Origin: Streptomyces pactum
GTDB taxonomy: Bacteria; Actinomycetota; Actinomycetes; Streptomycetales; Streptomycetaceae
Assembly (NCBI RefSeq): GCF_016031615.1
Contig: NZ_JACYXC010000001.1
Span: forward strand, 6,138,001 to 6,202,000
DNA: 64,000 bases
Direction of reading: 5' to 3'
In this document: positions 8,549-18,079 of the stretch, piece after piece
Layout of the letters: each line of letters begins with the position of its first letter
Position numbering within the stretch: position 1 is the first letter of the stretch
Translations under genes and position numbers: made by a program
Notes under the pieces: generated by a model
Told to the model about the DNA's origin: nothing
Seen by the model: the letters and a program-made list of their open reading frames with translations, nothing else
Databases searched by the model: none

Positions 8549-9409
8549 CTACGGCAGCTGCGCCGCCCGGGCCTCGCGCCGGTTGTCGCGGAAGGTGTTC
8601 ACCCGCCGCGCCGTCGCGAAGAGCGGGATCACCGCGCCCATCACCAGCTGGAGCGAGCACCCGGTCTGGAGCAGCAGCTCACCGCCCGGGGCGTCGAACG
8701 CCCAGGCCGCCAGCAGCGCCATGCTGGTGACGATCCAGCTGAGCATCGCCACCGCGAGCCGGCCGCGGGGCTTGGGGTACTCCACCCGGCTCACCATCAG
8801 CCAGGCCACCCCGACGATCGCCAGCAGGGTCGGCACGAACGGCAGGCCCAGCAGGACCACCGAGACCACCGTGAGCGCGCCGAACGGGCTCGGCATGCCC
8901 TGGAACACGCCGTCCTTCAGGGTCACGCAGGAGAATCTCGCAAGCCGCAGCACCACCGCCAGCAGCACCACGATCGCGGCCACCGCCGACACCCGCTGGT
9001 ACGCGTCGTCGGCGACCATGCCCCACACGAGCACGAAGTAGGCCGGGGCCAGTCCGAAGCTGATCAGGTCGGAGAGGTTGTCCAGCTCCGCACCCATCGC
9101 CGAGCTGCGCAGCTTCCGCGCCACCAGACCGTCGAAGAGGTCGAACACCGACGCCAGCAGCATCAGCATCACGGCGGTGGCGGCGCTGTGCCGCGCCATG
9201 CCGCCGTCCTCGTTGCCGGTGAGGTGGGGGATGAGCACCCCGGTGGTGGTGAAGTACACCGCCATGAACCCGCACGTGGCGTTGCCCAGGGTGAGCGCGT
9301 CGGCTATCGACAGCCGCGTCGACAGCGGCATGTCGTCCGTGTCGTCCACCTCGACCTCGGCCTCCGGGACCCAGGCCGAGGTCTTGGTATCGGGATCAAG
9401 CACGGTCAA
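8549..9409 (-). CDS. pssA: CDP-diacylglycerol-serine O-phosphatidyltransferase
   Basis: 286 aa integral membrane enzyme that makes phosphatidylserine from CDP-diacylglycerol and serine. The CDP-alcohol phosphatidyltransferase signature is present at DLFDGLVARKLRSSAMG followed by AELDNLSD, giving the catalytic Asp residues. At least six hydrophobic segments follow. The reading frame starts at TTG 9409 (GTG 9401-9403 is the alternative); both lie inside the end of psd, whose TGA is at 9396-9398, so the two proteins are translationally coupled and form the two last steps of phosphatidylethanolamine synthesis. Confidence 0.92.
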   Translation of the reverse strand: MTVLDPDTKTSAWVPEAEVEVDDTDDMPLSTRLSIADALTLGNATCGFMAVYFTTTGVLIPHLTGNEDGGMARHSAATAVMLMLLASVFDLFDGLVARKLRSSAMGAELDNLSDLISFGLAPAYFVLVWGMVADDAYQRVSAVAAIVVLLAVVLRLARFSCVTLKDGVFQGMPSPFGALTVVSVVLLGLPFVPTLLAIVGVAWLMVSRVEYPKPRGRLAVAMLSWIVTSMALLAAWAFDAPGGELLLQTGCSLQLVMGAVIPLFATARRVNTFRDNRREARAAQLP

Positions 9410-10058
9410 GACGAGTCACCCCCGCCACCGTGGTCTGTCCCACCTCGACCGCCACGTCCACGCCCTCCGGGAGGTAGAGGTCGACGCGCGAGCCGAAGCG
9501 GATCAGGCCGATCCGCTCGCCCTGCTCGACCTTCACGCCCTCCGGGAGGTAGGGCACGATGCGGCGGGCGACGGCGCCGGCGATCTGCACCATCTCGATG
9601 TCGCCCAGCTCGGTGTCGAAGTGCCAGACGACCCGCTCGTTGTTCTCGCTCTCCTTGTTGAACGCCGGGACGAACCCGCCGGGGATGTGCTCCACGGACG
9701 TCACCGTGCCGGCCAGCGGCGCGCGGTTGACGTGGACGTTCAGCGGACTCATGAAGATCGCGACGCGGGTGCGCCCGTCCTTCCACGGCATGATGCTCTG
9801 CACCACGCCGTCCGCCGGAGAGATGACCCGGCCCTGAGCGATCTCTCGCTCGGGGTCGCGGAAGAACCACAGCATGCCCGCCGCGAGCGCGGTGGTGGGC
9901 ACGGCGACGGCAGCCCAGCGCCCGGAGCGGCGGACCGTTGCGGCCGTGAGGCTGACCGCCGCCGTGGCGACGGTGGGCAGGAGCCACGGCGATGCTCCGC
10001 GCGCGAGGCGTACGCCGGCAAGGCTGTCGCGTGGTGCAGAGGTATGGCTGTGGGGCAT
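9396..10058 (-). CDS. psd: Phosphatidylserine decarboxylase proenzyme (pyruvoyl-dependent)
   Basis: 220 aa, the short class of Psd. It decarboxylates phosphatidylserine to phosphatidylethanolamine at the membrane. A hydrophobic N-terminal region (about 22-64) precedes the catalytic part: SPADGVVQS (Asp83), FMSPLNVHVNR (His109), and the autocleavage site RFGSR, where Ser190 becomes the pyruvoyl group after cleavage between Gly189 and Ser190. ATG 10058 starts MPHSHTS. First gene of the psd-pssA operon. The 169 bp upstream are noticeably less GC-rich and should hold its promoter. Confidence 0.93.
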   Translation of the reverse strand: MPHSHTSAPRDSLAGVRLARGASPWLLPTVATAAVSLTAATVRRSGRWAAVAVPTTALAAGMLWFFRDPEREIAQGRVISPADGVVQSIMPWKDGRTRVAIFMSPLNVHVNRAPLAGTVTSVEHIPGGFVPAFNKESENNERVVWHFDTELGDIEMVQIAGAVARRIVPYLPEGVKVEQGERIGLIRFGSRVDLYLPEGVDVAVEVGQTTVAGVTRLDRA

Positions 10059-10227
10059 GGATGACCTTCGTAGCGGAGGGTGCCGCGTTGCGAAAACGGG
10101 GACGGCGGCTTTACCGGATGGTATCGGTTGCGAGCGGTGACTGGGCAAGCGCCGAGGTCGCACGGTGGCCGAAGTCCCATGGCCCGGTGTGATCTTGTTC
10201 GCGGATATACCATACCGAACCGGACAT

Positions 10228-11433
<1,206 letters not shown>

Positions 11434-11434
11434 G

Positions 11435-11947
11435 TCACTTCCCCTGTTCCCGCGGTTCCGGCCGGCCGGGCTGCTCGCCGCCGCGCTCCTCGATGTAGGT
11501 GGCGGTCGGCACCATCACCTTGCGCCGGAAGACACAGACCAGCGTGCCGTCCTGCTTGTACCCCCTGGTCTCGACGTGGACCACGCCGCGGTCGCTCCTG
11601 GACCGCGAGGGGGTCTTGCCGAGCACCGTGGTCTCGCCGTAGACGGTGTCCCCGTGGAAGGTCGGCGCCACGTGCCGCAGCGACTCGACCTCCAGGTTGG
11701 CGATCGCCTTGCCCGACACGTCCGGCACCGACATGCCCAGCAGCAGCGAGTACACGTAGTTGCCGACCACCACGTTCCGGCCGAAGTCGGTGGTCCGCTC
11801 CGCGTAGTGCGCGTCCAGGTGGAGCGGGTGGTGGTTCATGGTGAGCAGACAGAACAGATGGTCGTCGTACTCGGTGACGGTCTTCCCCGGCCAGTGCTTG
11901 TAGACGTCACCGACGGTGAATTCCTCGTAGGTGCGGCCGAACTGCAT
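11435..11947 (-). CDS. mch: MaoC-like hot-dog dehydratase (probable mesaconyl-CoA hydratase)
   Basis: 170 aa with one hot-dog domain. The N-terminus FGRTYEEFTVGDVYKHWPGKTVTEYDDHLFCLLTMNHHPLH contains the Asp/His hydratase motif of R-hydratases (D-x5-H-like). The position between the lyase and dehydrogenase genes points to hydration of mesaconyl-CoA to beta-methylmalyl-CoA. Proteobacterial Mch proteins are about twice as long, with two hot-dog halves, so this one may need to form a dimer of single domains. Start ATG 11947 lies three bases after the mcl stop. Confidence 0.85.
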   Translation of the reverse strand: MQFGRTYEEFTVGDVYKHWPGKTVTEYDDHLFCLLTMNHHPLHLDAHYAERTTDFGRNVVVGNYVYSLLLGMSVPDVSGKAIANLEVESLRHVAPTFHGDTVYGETTVLGKTPSRSRSDRGVVHVETRGYKQDGTLVCVFRRKVMVPTATYIEERGGEQPGRPEPREQGK

Positions 11948-11950
11948 CGC

Positions 11951-12928
11951 TTACGCCTCCGGGGCCTGGAACGTGGACGTACGGGTCATCCCGGCGGCGC
12001 GGCCCTTGCCCGCGATCACCAGGGCCATCTTCCGGCTCGCCTCGTCGATCATCTCGTCGCCGAGCATCGCCGAGCCCTTCTTGCCGCCCGCCTCGGAGGT
12101 GTGCCACGCGTAGGCGTCGAGGATCAGCTCGGCGTGGTCGTAGTCCTCCTGGGAGGGCGAGAACACCTCGTTGGCCGCCTCCACCTGGCCGGGGTGGAGC
12201 ACCCACTTGCCGTCGAAGCCCAGCGCCGCGGCGCGCCCGGCCACCTCCCGGTAGCCCTCCACGTTCTTGATCTGGAGGAAGGGGCCGTCGATCGCCTGGA
12301 GGTCGTGGGTACGGGCCGCCATCAGGATGCGCATCAGGATGTAGTGGTACGCGTCCGCCGGGTAGCCGGGCGGCTGCATCCCCACCACCAGCGACTTCAT
12401 GTTGATGGAGGCCATGAAGTCGGCCGGGCCGAAGATGATCGTCTCCAGCCGGGGCGAGGCGCCGGCGATCTCGTCGACGTTCACCAGGCCCTTGGCGTTC
12501 TCGATCTGCGCCTCGATGCCGATCCGCCCGACCTCGAAGCCCATGGTCTTCTCGATCTGGGTGAGCAGCAGGTCCAGCGCCACGATCTGCTGGGCGTCCT
12601 GGACCTTGGGCAGCATGATGCAGTCCAGGTTCTGGCCGGCGCCCTCCACCACCGTCACCACGTCCCGGTACGTCCAGTGCGTGGTCCAGTCGTTGACCCG
12701 CACCACCCGGGTCTTGCCGGTCCAGTCGCCCTTGTTCAGGAAGTCCACGATGGTGTGCCGGGCACCTTCCTTGGCCAGCGGCGCGCACGCGTCCTCCAGG
12801 TCCAGGAAGACCTGGTCGGCCGGGAGGCCCTGGGCCTTCTCCAGGAAGCGCGGGTTGCTGCCCGGCACGGCCAGGCAGGAGCGGCGCGGGCGCAGCCGGT
12901 TCACCGGGGAGGAAGAGGACTCGGTCAT
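11951..12928 (-). CDS. mcl: HpcH/HpaI-CitE family lyase (probable L-malyl-CoA/beta-methylmalyl-CoA lyase)
   Basis: 325 aa. CitE-like TIM barrel with RSCLAVPGSNPRFLEKA, the Mg/acid site VFLDLEDACAPLAKEGAR, an IEAQIENAKGLVNVDEIA segment and a C-terminal lid (WVLHPGQVEAAN). In the ethylmalonyl-CoA pathway this enzyme splits beta-methylmalyl-CoA into propionyl-CoA and glyoxylate. ATG 12928 overlaps the ecm stop codon by four bases (ATGA), so it is translationally coupled. The stop is TAA at 11951-11953. Confidence 0.9.
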   Translation of the reverse strand: MTESSSSPVNRLRPRRSCLAVPGSNPRFLEKAQGLPADQVFLDLEDACAPLAKEGARHTIVDFLNKGDWTGKTRVVRVNDWTTHWTYRDVVTVVEGAGQNLDCIMLPKVQDAQQIVALDLLLTQIEKTMGFEVGRIGIEAQIENAKGLVNVDEIAGASPRLETIIFGPADFMASINMKSLVVGMQPPGYPADAYHYILMRILMAARTHDLQAIDGPFLQIKNVEGYREVAGRAAALGFDGKWVLHPGQVEAANEVFSPSQEDYDHAELILDAYAWHTSEAGGKKGSAMLGDEMIDEASRKMALVIAGKGRAAGMTRTSTFQAPEA

Positions 12929-14937
12929 GCGGGGACCTCCAGGGGGTCGAGCTTGTTCGCTGTCCGGATCTGATCGACGATACGGCCGATGATCTCAGTG
13001 ATGCCGAAGTCCTTCGGCGTGAAGACGGCGGCCACCCCGGCCTCACGGAGCGCCGCCGCGTCGGCGGCGGGGATGATCCCGCCGGCGATGACGGGGATGT
13101 CACCGGCCCCGGCCCGGCGCAGCCGGTCCAGCACGTCCGGCACCAGGGCGGCGTGCGAGCCGGAGAGGATGGACAGGCCCACGCAGTGCACGTCCTCGGC
13201 CACCGCGGCCGCCACGATCTGCTCCGGGGTGAGCCGGATGCCCTGGTAGACCACCTCGAAGCCGGCGTCCCGGGCCCGTACCGCGATCTGCTCGGCGCCG
13301 TTGCTGTGCCCGTCCAGGCCCGGCTTGCCGACCAGCAGCCGCAGCCGGCCGGTGCCCAGCTCCGCGGCGGTCCGTTCGACCTTGGCGCGCACCGCCGCCA
13401 GCGGGGTGCCGGCCTCGGCGGTGACCGCGACCGGCGCGCCGGACACCCCGGTCGGCGCCCGGTACTCGCCGAAGACGTCGCGCAGCGCCCAGGTCCACTC
13501 GCCGGTGGTCACGCCCGCCCGGGCGCACTCCAGGGTGGCCGCGAAGAGGTTCTCCTCGCCCGCCGCGGCCTTCTTCAGCGCCGCCAGAGCCGCCTGGGCA
13601 CGGTGCTCGTCCCGCTCGTCCCGCCACCGGTGCAGGGCGGCGACCACCCGGGCCTCGTTCTCCGGGTCCACCGTCTGGATCGCGGTGTCCAGGTCGGCGG
13701 TGAGCGGGCTGGGCTCGGTGGACTCGAAGCAGTTGACGCCGACGATCTTCTCCTCGCCGGCCTCGATCCGGGCCCGCCGCCGCGCGTGCGAGGCGACCAG
13801 CTCGGACTTGAGGTAGCCCGACTCCACGGCGGCCATCGCACCGCCCATCTGCTGGATGCGGTCGATCTCGGCGAGGCTGTCGGCGACCAGGGACTCCACC
13901 TTCGCCTCGACCACGTGCGACCCGGCGAAGATGTCGTCGTACTCCAGCAGGTCGCTCTCGTGCGCCAGCACCTGCTGGATGCGCAGCGACCACTGCTGGT
14001 CCCAGGGGCGGGGCAGACCCAGCGCCTCGTTCCAGGCCGGGAGCTGCACCGCGCGGGCGCGGGCGTCCTTGGAGAGGGTGACGGCGAGCATCTCCAGCAC
14101 GATGCGCTGGACGTTGTTCTCCGGCTGCGCCTCGGTCAGCCCCAGCGAGTTGACCTGGACGCCGTAGCGGAAGCGCCGCTTCCGGGGGTCGGTGATGCCG
14201 TACCGCTCCCGGGTGATCGTGTCCCAGACACGGCCGAAGGCGCGCATCTTGCACATCTCCTCGACGAACCGGACCCCGGCGTTGACGAAGAAGGAGATCC
14301 GGCCGACGACGTCGCCGAACCGCTCCGGCGGCACCTGGCCGGAGGACCGCACCGCGTCCAGCACCGCGATGGCGGTGGACATCGCGTAGGCGATCTCCTG
14401 CACCGGGGTGGCCCCGGCCTCCTGCAGGTGGTAGCTGCAGATGTTGATCGGGTTCCACTTCGGCAGGTGCGCCACCGTGTGGCTGATCATGTCGGTGGTC
14501 AGCCGGAGCGAGGGGCCGGGCGGGAAGACGTACGTCCCGCGCGACAGGTACTCCTTGACGATGTCGTTCTGGGTGGTGCCCTGGAGCCGGGAGATGTCGG
14601 CGCCCTGTTCCTCGGCGACCACCTGGTAGAGCGCGAGCAGCCACAGGGCGGTCGCGTTGATGGTCATCGAGGTGTTCATCCGCTCCAGGGGGATGTCCTG
14701 GAACAGCCGGCGCATGTCACCGAGGTGGGCCACCGGGACCCCGACCCGGCCCACCTCGCCGCGGGCGAGCACGTGGTCGGGGTCGTAGCCGGTCTGCGTC
14801 GGGAGGTCGAACGCCACCGACAGGCCGGTCTGGCCCTTGGCGAGGTTGCGCCGGTACAGCTCGTTGGAGGCCTGGGCGGTGGAGTGCCCGGCGTACGTCC
14901 GCATCAGCCACGGACGGTCCTTCTCACGCTCCGTCAT
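12925..14937 (-). CDS. ecm: Ethylmalonyl-CoA mutase (cobalamin-dependent, MeaA type)
   Basis: 670 aa single-chain B12 mutase. Residues 1-520 are the substrate-binding TIM barrel (KGQTGLSVAFDLPTQTGYD, then the SYHLQEAG and FFVNAG segments). Residues 540-670 are the B12 domain with the base-off motif GKPGLDGHSNG and VGLSILSGSH, GGIIP. It interconverts ethylmalonyl-CoA and methylsuccinyl-CoA. The shape and the adjoining ccr separate it from methylmalonyl-CoA and isobutyryl-CoA mutases. ATG 14937 was chosen; the gene begins 25 bp after the ccr stop. Confidence 0.94.
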   Translation of the reverse strand: MTEREKDRPWLMRTYAGHSTAQASNELYRRNLAKGQTGLSVAFDLPTQTGYDPDHVLARGEVGRVGVPVAHLGDMRRLFQDIPLERMNTSMTINATALWLLALYQVVAEEQGADISRLQGTTQNDIVKEYLSRGTYVFPPGPSLRLTTDMISHTVAHLPKWNPINICSYHLQEAGATPVQEIAYAMSTAIAVLDAVRSSGQVPPERFGDVVGRISFFVNAGVRFVEEMCKMRAFGRVWDTITRERYGITDPRKRRFRYGVQVNSLGLTEAQPENNVQRIVLEMLAVTLSKDARARAVQLPAWNEALGLPRPWDQQWSLRIQQVLAHESDLLEYDDIFAGSHVVEAKVESLVADSLAEIDRIQQMGGAMAAVESGYLKSELVASHARRRARIEAGEEKIVGVNCFESTEPSPLTADLDTAIQTVDPENEARVVAALHRWRDERDEHRAQAALAALKKAAAGEENLFAATLECARAGVTTGEWTWALRDVFGEYRAPTGVSGAPVAVTAEAGTPLAAVRAKVERTAAELGTGRLRLLVGKPGLDGHSNGAEQIAVRARDAGFEVVYQGIRLTPEQIVAAAVAEDVHCVGLSILSGSHAALVPDVLDRLRRAGAGDIPVIAGGIIPAADAAALREAGVAAVFTPKDFGITEIIGRIVDQIRTANKLDPLEVPA

Positions 14938-14962
14938 GAACGCGGTCCTGCCCCTCGGGTGG

Positions 14963-16300
14963 TCAGATGTTCCGGAACCGGTTGATGGCGTCGATGTGGC
15001 GGGCGCGCATCTCGTGATCACGCACACCCATACCCTCCTCGGGGGCCAGGCAGAGCACGCCGACCTTGCCCTGGTGCAGGTTGCGGTGGACGTCGTAGGC
15101 GGCCTGGCCGGTCTCGGCCAGGGTGTACGTCTTCGACAGCGTGGGGTGGATCTTCCCCTTGGCGATCAGGCGGTTGGCCTCCCACGCCTCGCGGTAGTTG
15201 GCGAAGTGCGAGCCGACGATCCGCTTGAGCGACATCCACAGGTAGCGGTTGTCGTACTCGTGGCGGTAGCCGGAGGTGGAGGCGCAGGTGACGATGGTGC
15301 CGCCCTTGCGGGTGACGTAGACGCTGGCGCCGAAGGTCTCCCGGCCGGGGTGCTCGAAGACGATGTCCACGTCCTCGCCGCCGGTCAGTTCGCGGATGCG
15401 CTTGCCGAAGCGCTTCCACTCCCGGGGGTCCTGGGTGTGCTCGTCCTTCCAGAACCGGTAGTCCTCGGCATTGCGGTCGATGATCGCCTCGGCGCCCATC
15501 GACCGGCAGATCTCCGCCTTCTGCGGGGAGGAGACCACACAGATCGGGTTGGCGCCGCCGGCCAGGGCGAACTGGGTGGCGTACGAGCCCAGGCCGCCGC
15601 TGGCACCCCAGATCAGCACGTTGTCGCCCTGCTTCATCGCGGCGCCGTTGCGGGACACCAGCTGCCGGTAGGCGGTGGAGTTGACCAGGCCCGGCGCGGC
15701 GGCCTCCTCCCAGCTGAGGTGCGCCGGCTTGGGCATCAGCTGGTTGGACTTCACCAGCGCGATCTCGGCCAGGCCGCCGAAGTTGGTCTCGAAGCCCCAG
15801 ATGCGCTGCTCGGGGTCGAGCATGGTGTCGTCGTGGCCGTCGGCACTCTCCAGCTCCACCGACAGGCAGTGGGCCACCACCTCGTCGCCGGGCTTCCAGG
15901 CGTTGACCCCGGGGCCGGTGCGCAGCACCACGCCGGCCAGGTCGGAGCCGATGACGTGGTACGGCAGGTCGTGCCGCTTGGTCAGCGGGGAGAGCTTGCC
16001 GTACCGCTCCAGGAAGGCGAACGTCGAGACCGGCTCGAAGATCGACGTCCACACGGAGTTGTAGTTGACCGAGCTGGCCATCACGGCGACCAGGGCCTCG
16101 CCCGGGCCGAGTTCGGGCACCGGGACCTCGTCCAGGTGGAGGGACTTGCGCGGGTCCTTCTCCCGCGTGGACAGGCCGGCGAACATCTCGGCCTCGTCCT
16201 TGTGCACGGTGATCGCGCGGTACGACTCGGGCAGGGGCAGGGCCGCGATGTCCGCTGGCGTGCTGTCGGTCGCGAGGATCGCGTCCAGGATCTCGTTCAC
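14963..16300 (-). CDS. ccr: Crotonyl-CoA carboxylase/reductase
   Basis: 445 aa MDR-superfamily enzyme that uses NADPH and CO2 to make ethylmalonyl-CoA from crotonyl-CoA. The Rossmann motif WGASGGLGSYATQ is at 231-243. The four residues known to hold CO2 in the Kitasatospora enzyme, Asn81, Phe170, Glu171 and His365, occur here at exactly those numbers (VNYN, GFET, VGSH), which is strong support for true carboxylation. GTG 16300 has CCGGAGG five bases upstream. First gene of the operon; it also supplies ethylmalonyl-CoA as a polyketide extender unit. Confidence 0.97.
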   Translation of the reverse strand: MNEILDAILATDSTPADIAALPLPESYRAITVHKDEAEMFAGLSTREKDPRKSLHLDEVPVPELGPGEALVAVMASSVNYNSVWTSIFEPVSTFAFLERYGKLSPLTKRHDLPYHVIGSDLAGVVLRTGPGVNAWKPGDEVVAHCLSVELESADGHDDTMLDPEQRIWGFETNFGGLAEIALVKSNQLMPKPAHLSWEEAAAPGLVNSTAYRQLVSRNGAAMKQGDNVLIWGASGGLGSYATQFALAGGANPICVVSSPQKAEICRSMGAEAIIDRNAEDYRFWKDEHTQDPREWKRFGKRIRELTGGEDVDIVFEHPGRETFGASVYVTRKGGTIVTCASTSGYRHEYDNRYLWMSLKRIVGSHFANYREAWEANRLIAKGKIHPTLSKTYTLAETGQAAYDVHRNLHQGKVGVLCLAPEEGMGVRDHEMRARHIDAINRFRNI

Positions 16301-16572
16301 GTGGGCCTCCGGCGAAGCGTTTGGGGACGCTTGGGGGAACGCAGGGGTCGGGTCTGAAGGGTGTGGTGCGGTGCCGTCGGTTCGGCGGAGGTGGAGCTCG
16401 GCGGTGCGCTGGTGACGCGGGGTCCCCGGACCGGACGGGGCCGGGGAGGTGCCTGTGACGCAGGCGTCCGGACGCGCAGGCGTACTGCGGGGACAGCCGG
16501 CGCCCGGCGGCCCGTACCCCGGACGTTCGCCCGGGGGATGCCTCCGGTGTGCCGGTCGCCCGGACGTCCTTC

Positions 16573-16601
16573 ACGTTATGGCACGCCGTGCCAGCGTTCA
16601 A
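16573..16601 (-). promoter_or_regulatory. Predicted ccr promoter (-35 TTGAAC, 17 bp, -10 TAACGT)
   Basis: Read on the minus strand, TTGAAC (16601-16596) and TAACGT (16578-16573) are separated by exactly 17 bp, close to the housekeeping sigma consensus. Transcription would start near 16566, leaving a leader of about 265 nt before the ccr GTG. Confidence 0.6.
16579..16593. promoter_or_regulatory. Perfect palindrome between -35 and -10 of the ccr promoter (candidate operator)
   Basis: TGGCACG-C-CGTGCCA, seven-base arms and one central base. It fills the spacer of the predicted promoter almost completely, so a bound dimer would hide both hexamers. TetR-type regulators bind sites of this shape, and a TetR gene is the next gene upstream. 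Confidence 0.6.
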
Positions 16602-16655
16602 GACACTGGGTGCCAACAATTTCTCTCAGCTGTCATACGCGCTGCACACATGAGC

Positions 16656-16685
16656 AAAACGGCCACCCCGGGGAGGGGCGGCCGT
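16656..16685 (-). terminator. Rho-independent terminator upstream of ccr promoter
   Basis: On the minus strand ACGGCC-CCCC pairs with GGGG-GGCCGT with one internal mismatch and a five-base loop, followed by a short T-run (TTTT at the end of the stem). It would stop leftward transcription from the TetR gene about 55 bp before the ccr -35 box. Confidence 0.5.
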
Positions 16686-17184
16686 GACGGCGCGTGTGGG
16701 GTTGTGTGCGAATCGGTGAGCCGGGGGGAGGGTGCGGCCGGAGCCCGGGCGTGGGCGCGGCCGGCGCCCGGGTGCGGGTGCGGGCGGTCGCCGGGCGGCC
16801 GCTGCGGCACGGCGGGCGCGCCGGTGCCGGGGGCGGCCGGTTTTTCCGGGCGCGGGTCTCCGAGGACCGGACGGGGGGCGGCGCCGGGGCGGGGTCCGGG
16901 CACCGGGGCCCGCGGGGCGGCGCGGGGCCGGGCAGGGGCACCGGACCGCCGGACGGGCCGGACCGTGCGCGGGCGCGGCGGGTGCGGCAAGGCGGGCGTG
17001 CGTCGGTGTCGGGCGCGGGTGGCCGTGGGGGGCGCGGGTGGCCGGGGACCGGACGGGGGCGGCGCCGGGTCAGGCCCCGGGCGCCACGGTCGGCGGGGCG
17101 GACCCGGGCCGCAGTCCGAGTCCGGAATCCGCGGGGGCGGCGCCGGGGCCGGGGCCCGGGCGCCGGTGTCCGGGGCGGACCGGG
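16686..17184. other. 500-bp extremely GC-rich region between TetR gene and ccr terminator
   Basis: Dominated by GGGC/GCGG/CCGG words with degenerate internal repeats (similar blocks near 16780-16850 and 16975-17060). Open frames exist on both strands but none has a ribosome site or recognisable product. It would be an unusually long 3' untranslated part of the TetR transcript. Confidence 0.5.
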
Positions 17185-17994
17185 TCAGCGCTTGAGGGCC
17201 CGTTCGATGGCCCGCATCACCTCGTCCAGCGGGGCGTCGGTGCGCGCCACCGCCACCAGGACCTCGCTGTCCTTGGAGACGGTCGCGGCCGGCCCCCGGC
17301 CGGGCTCGGTACGGCCGGCCCCGATCCCGGTCCCGAAGGTCTCCCGCACGATCGCGAAGGCGTGGTCCAGCTGGGCCTCCACATCGCCCTGCCCGCCCGC
17401 GCGCAGCCAGCGCCGCAGCACGTGGTTGTGGGCGGTGACCACGGCGGACGCCGCCACCTCGGCCAGCAGCGGGTCGTCGTCCCCGGCCTGGTGCGCGCCC
17501 TCGTCGAAATGGCCCAGCAGGTACCGGGTGAACAGCCGCTCGTACCGTGCCACCGAGGCGATCTCGGCCTCCCGCAGCGCCGGCACCTCACGGGTCAGCC
17601 GGTAGCGCTCCACCGAGGCGGCGGGCGAGGCGGCGTACATCTTCATGACCTCTTTGATGCCCCGGCACACGGTGTCCAGCGGGTTCTCGTGCGCCGGCGC
17701 CGCCTCCAGCACCGCCTCGGCCCGCACCAGGGTGTCGTCGTGGTCCGGGAAGATCGCCTCCTCCTTGGAGCGGAAGTGGCGGAAGAACGTGCGCCGGGCG
17801 ACCCCCGCGGCCGCCGCGATCTCGTCGACCGTCGTCGCCTCGTAGCCCTTCGTCGCGAACAACTCCATCGCGGCGGCGGCCAGTTTGCGGCGCATGGTCA
17901 GACGCTGGGCCGCGGCACGGCGGGCGCCGGCGCTCTCGCCGCTGTCGGACGAAGACGTTCGGTTCGAACGGGCGGACTTCACGGGCTGGGACAT
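17185..17994 (-). CDS. TetR-family transcriptional regulator
   Basis: 269 aa. Helix-turn-helix at about residues 35-80: RRKLAAAAMELFATKGYEATTVDEIAAAAGVARRTFFRHF, a textbook TetR N-terminus. The rest is a helical ligand domain with no recognised motif. It is the next gene upstream of the ccr operon and lies between that operon and the 3-hydroxyacyl-CoA dehydrogenase, in the same direction. A TetR protein named CcrR controls ccr in Methylobacterium, so a role on the ethylmalonyl-CoA genes is plausible. ATG 17994 was used because the frame upstream encodes Pro/Gly-rich nonsense. Confidence 0.92.
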   Translation of the reverse strand: MSQPVKSARSNRTSSSDSGESAGARRAAAQRLTMRRKLAAAAMELFATKGYEATTVDEIAAAAGVARRTFFRHFRSKEEAIFPDHDDTLVRAEAVLEAAPAHENPLDTVCRGIKEVMKMYAASPAASVERYRLTREVPALREAEIASVARYERLFTRYLLGHFDEGAHQAGDDDPLLAEVAASAVVTAHNHVLRRWLRAGGQGDVEAQLDHAFAIVRETFGTGIGAGRTEPGRGPAATVSKDSEVLVAVARTDAPLDEVMRAIERALKR

Positions 17995-18006
17995 GTGGGG
18001 AACGTA

Positions 18007-18026
18007 ACACGCCGGTGAGTGCGTGT
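18007..18026. promoter_or_regulatory. Inverted repeat just upstream of the TetR gene
   Basis: ACACGC (18007-18012) and GCGTGT (18021-18026), eight-base spacer, 13-32 bp before the TetR ATG. A possible autoregulatory site; it is not the same sequence as the ccr palindrome. Confidence 0.3.
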
Positions 18027-18079
18027 GCCGGGGCGGACCGCCGGCCGGTTCCAGCAGCCCGCCCCAGCCCGGATCCGGG

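Noticed and set aside
8003..9661. 552-aa frame over the pssA/psd region
   Set aside because: Shadow of the minus-strand pssA and psd genes; composition is low-complexity His/Arg/Pro.
10059..10227. tRNA or small RNA in the AT-richer gap before psd
   Set aside because: No cloverleaf or stable hairpin could be built; it is most simply promoter DNA.
16449..17195. Possible gene in the GC-rich region between ccr and TetR
   Set aside because: Gly/Arg-only composition, no ribosome site and overlaps in several frames; more like a non-coding GC block.
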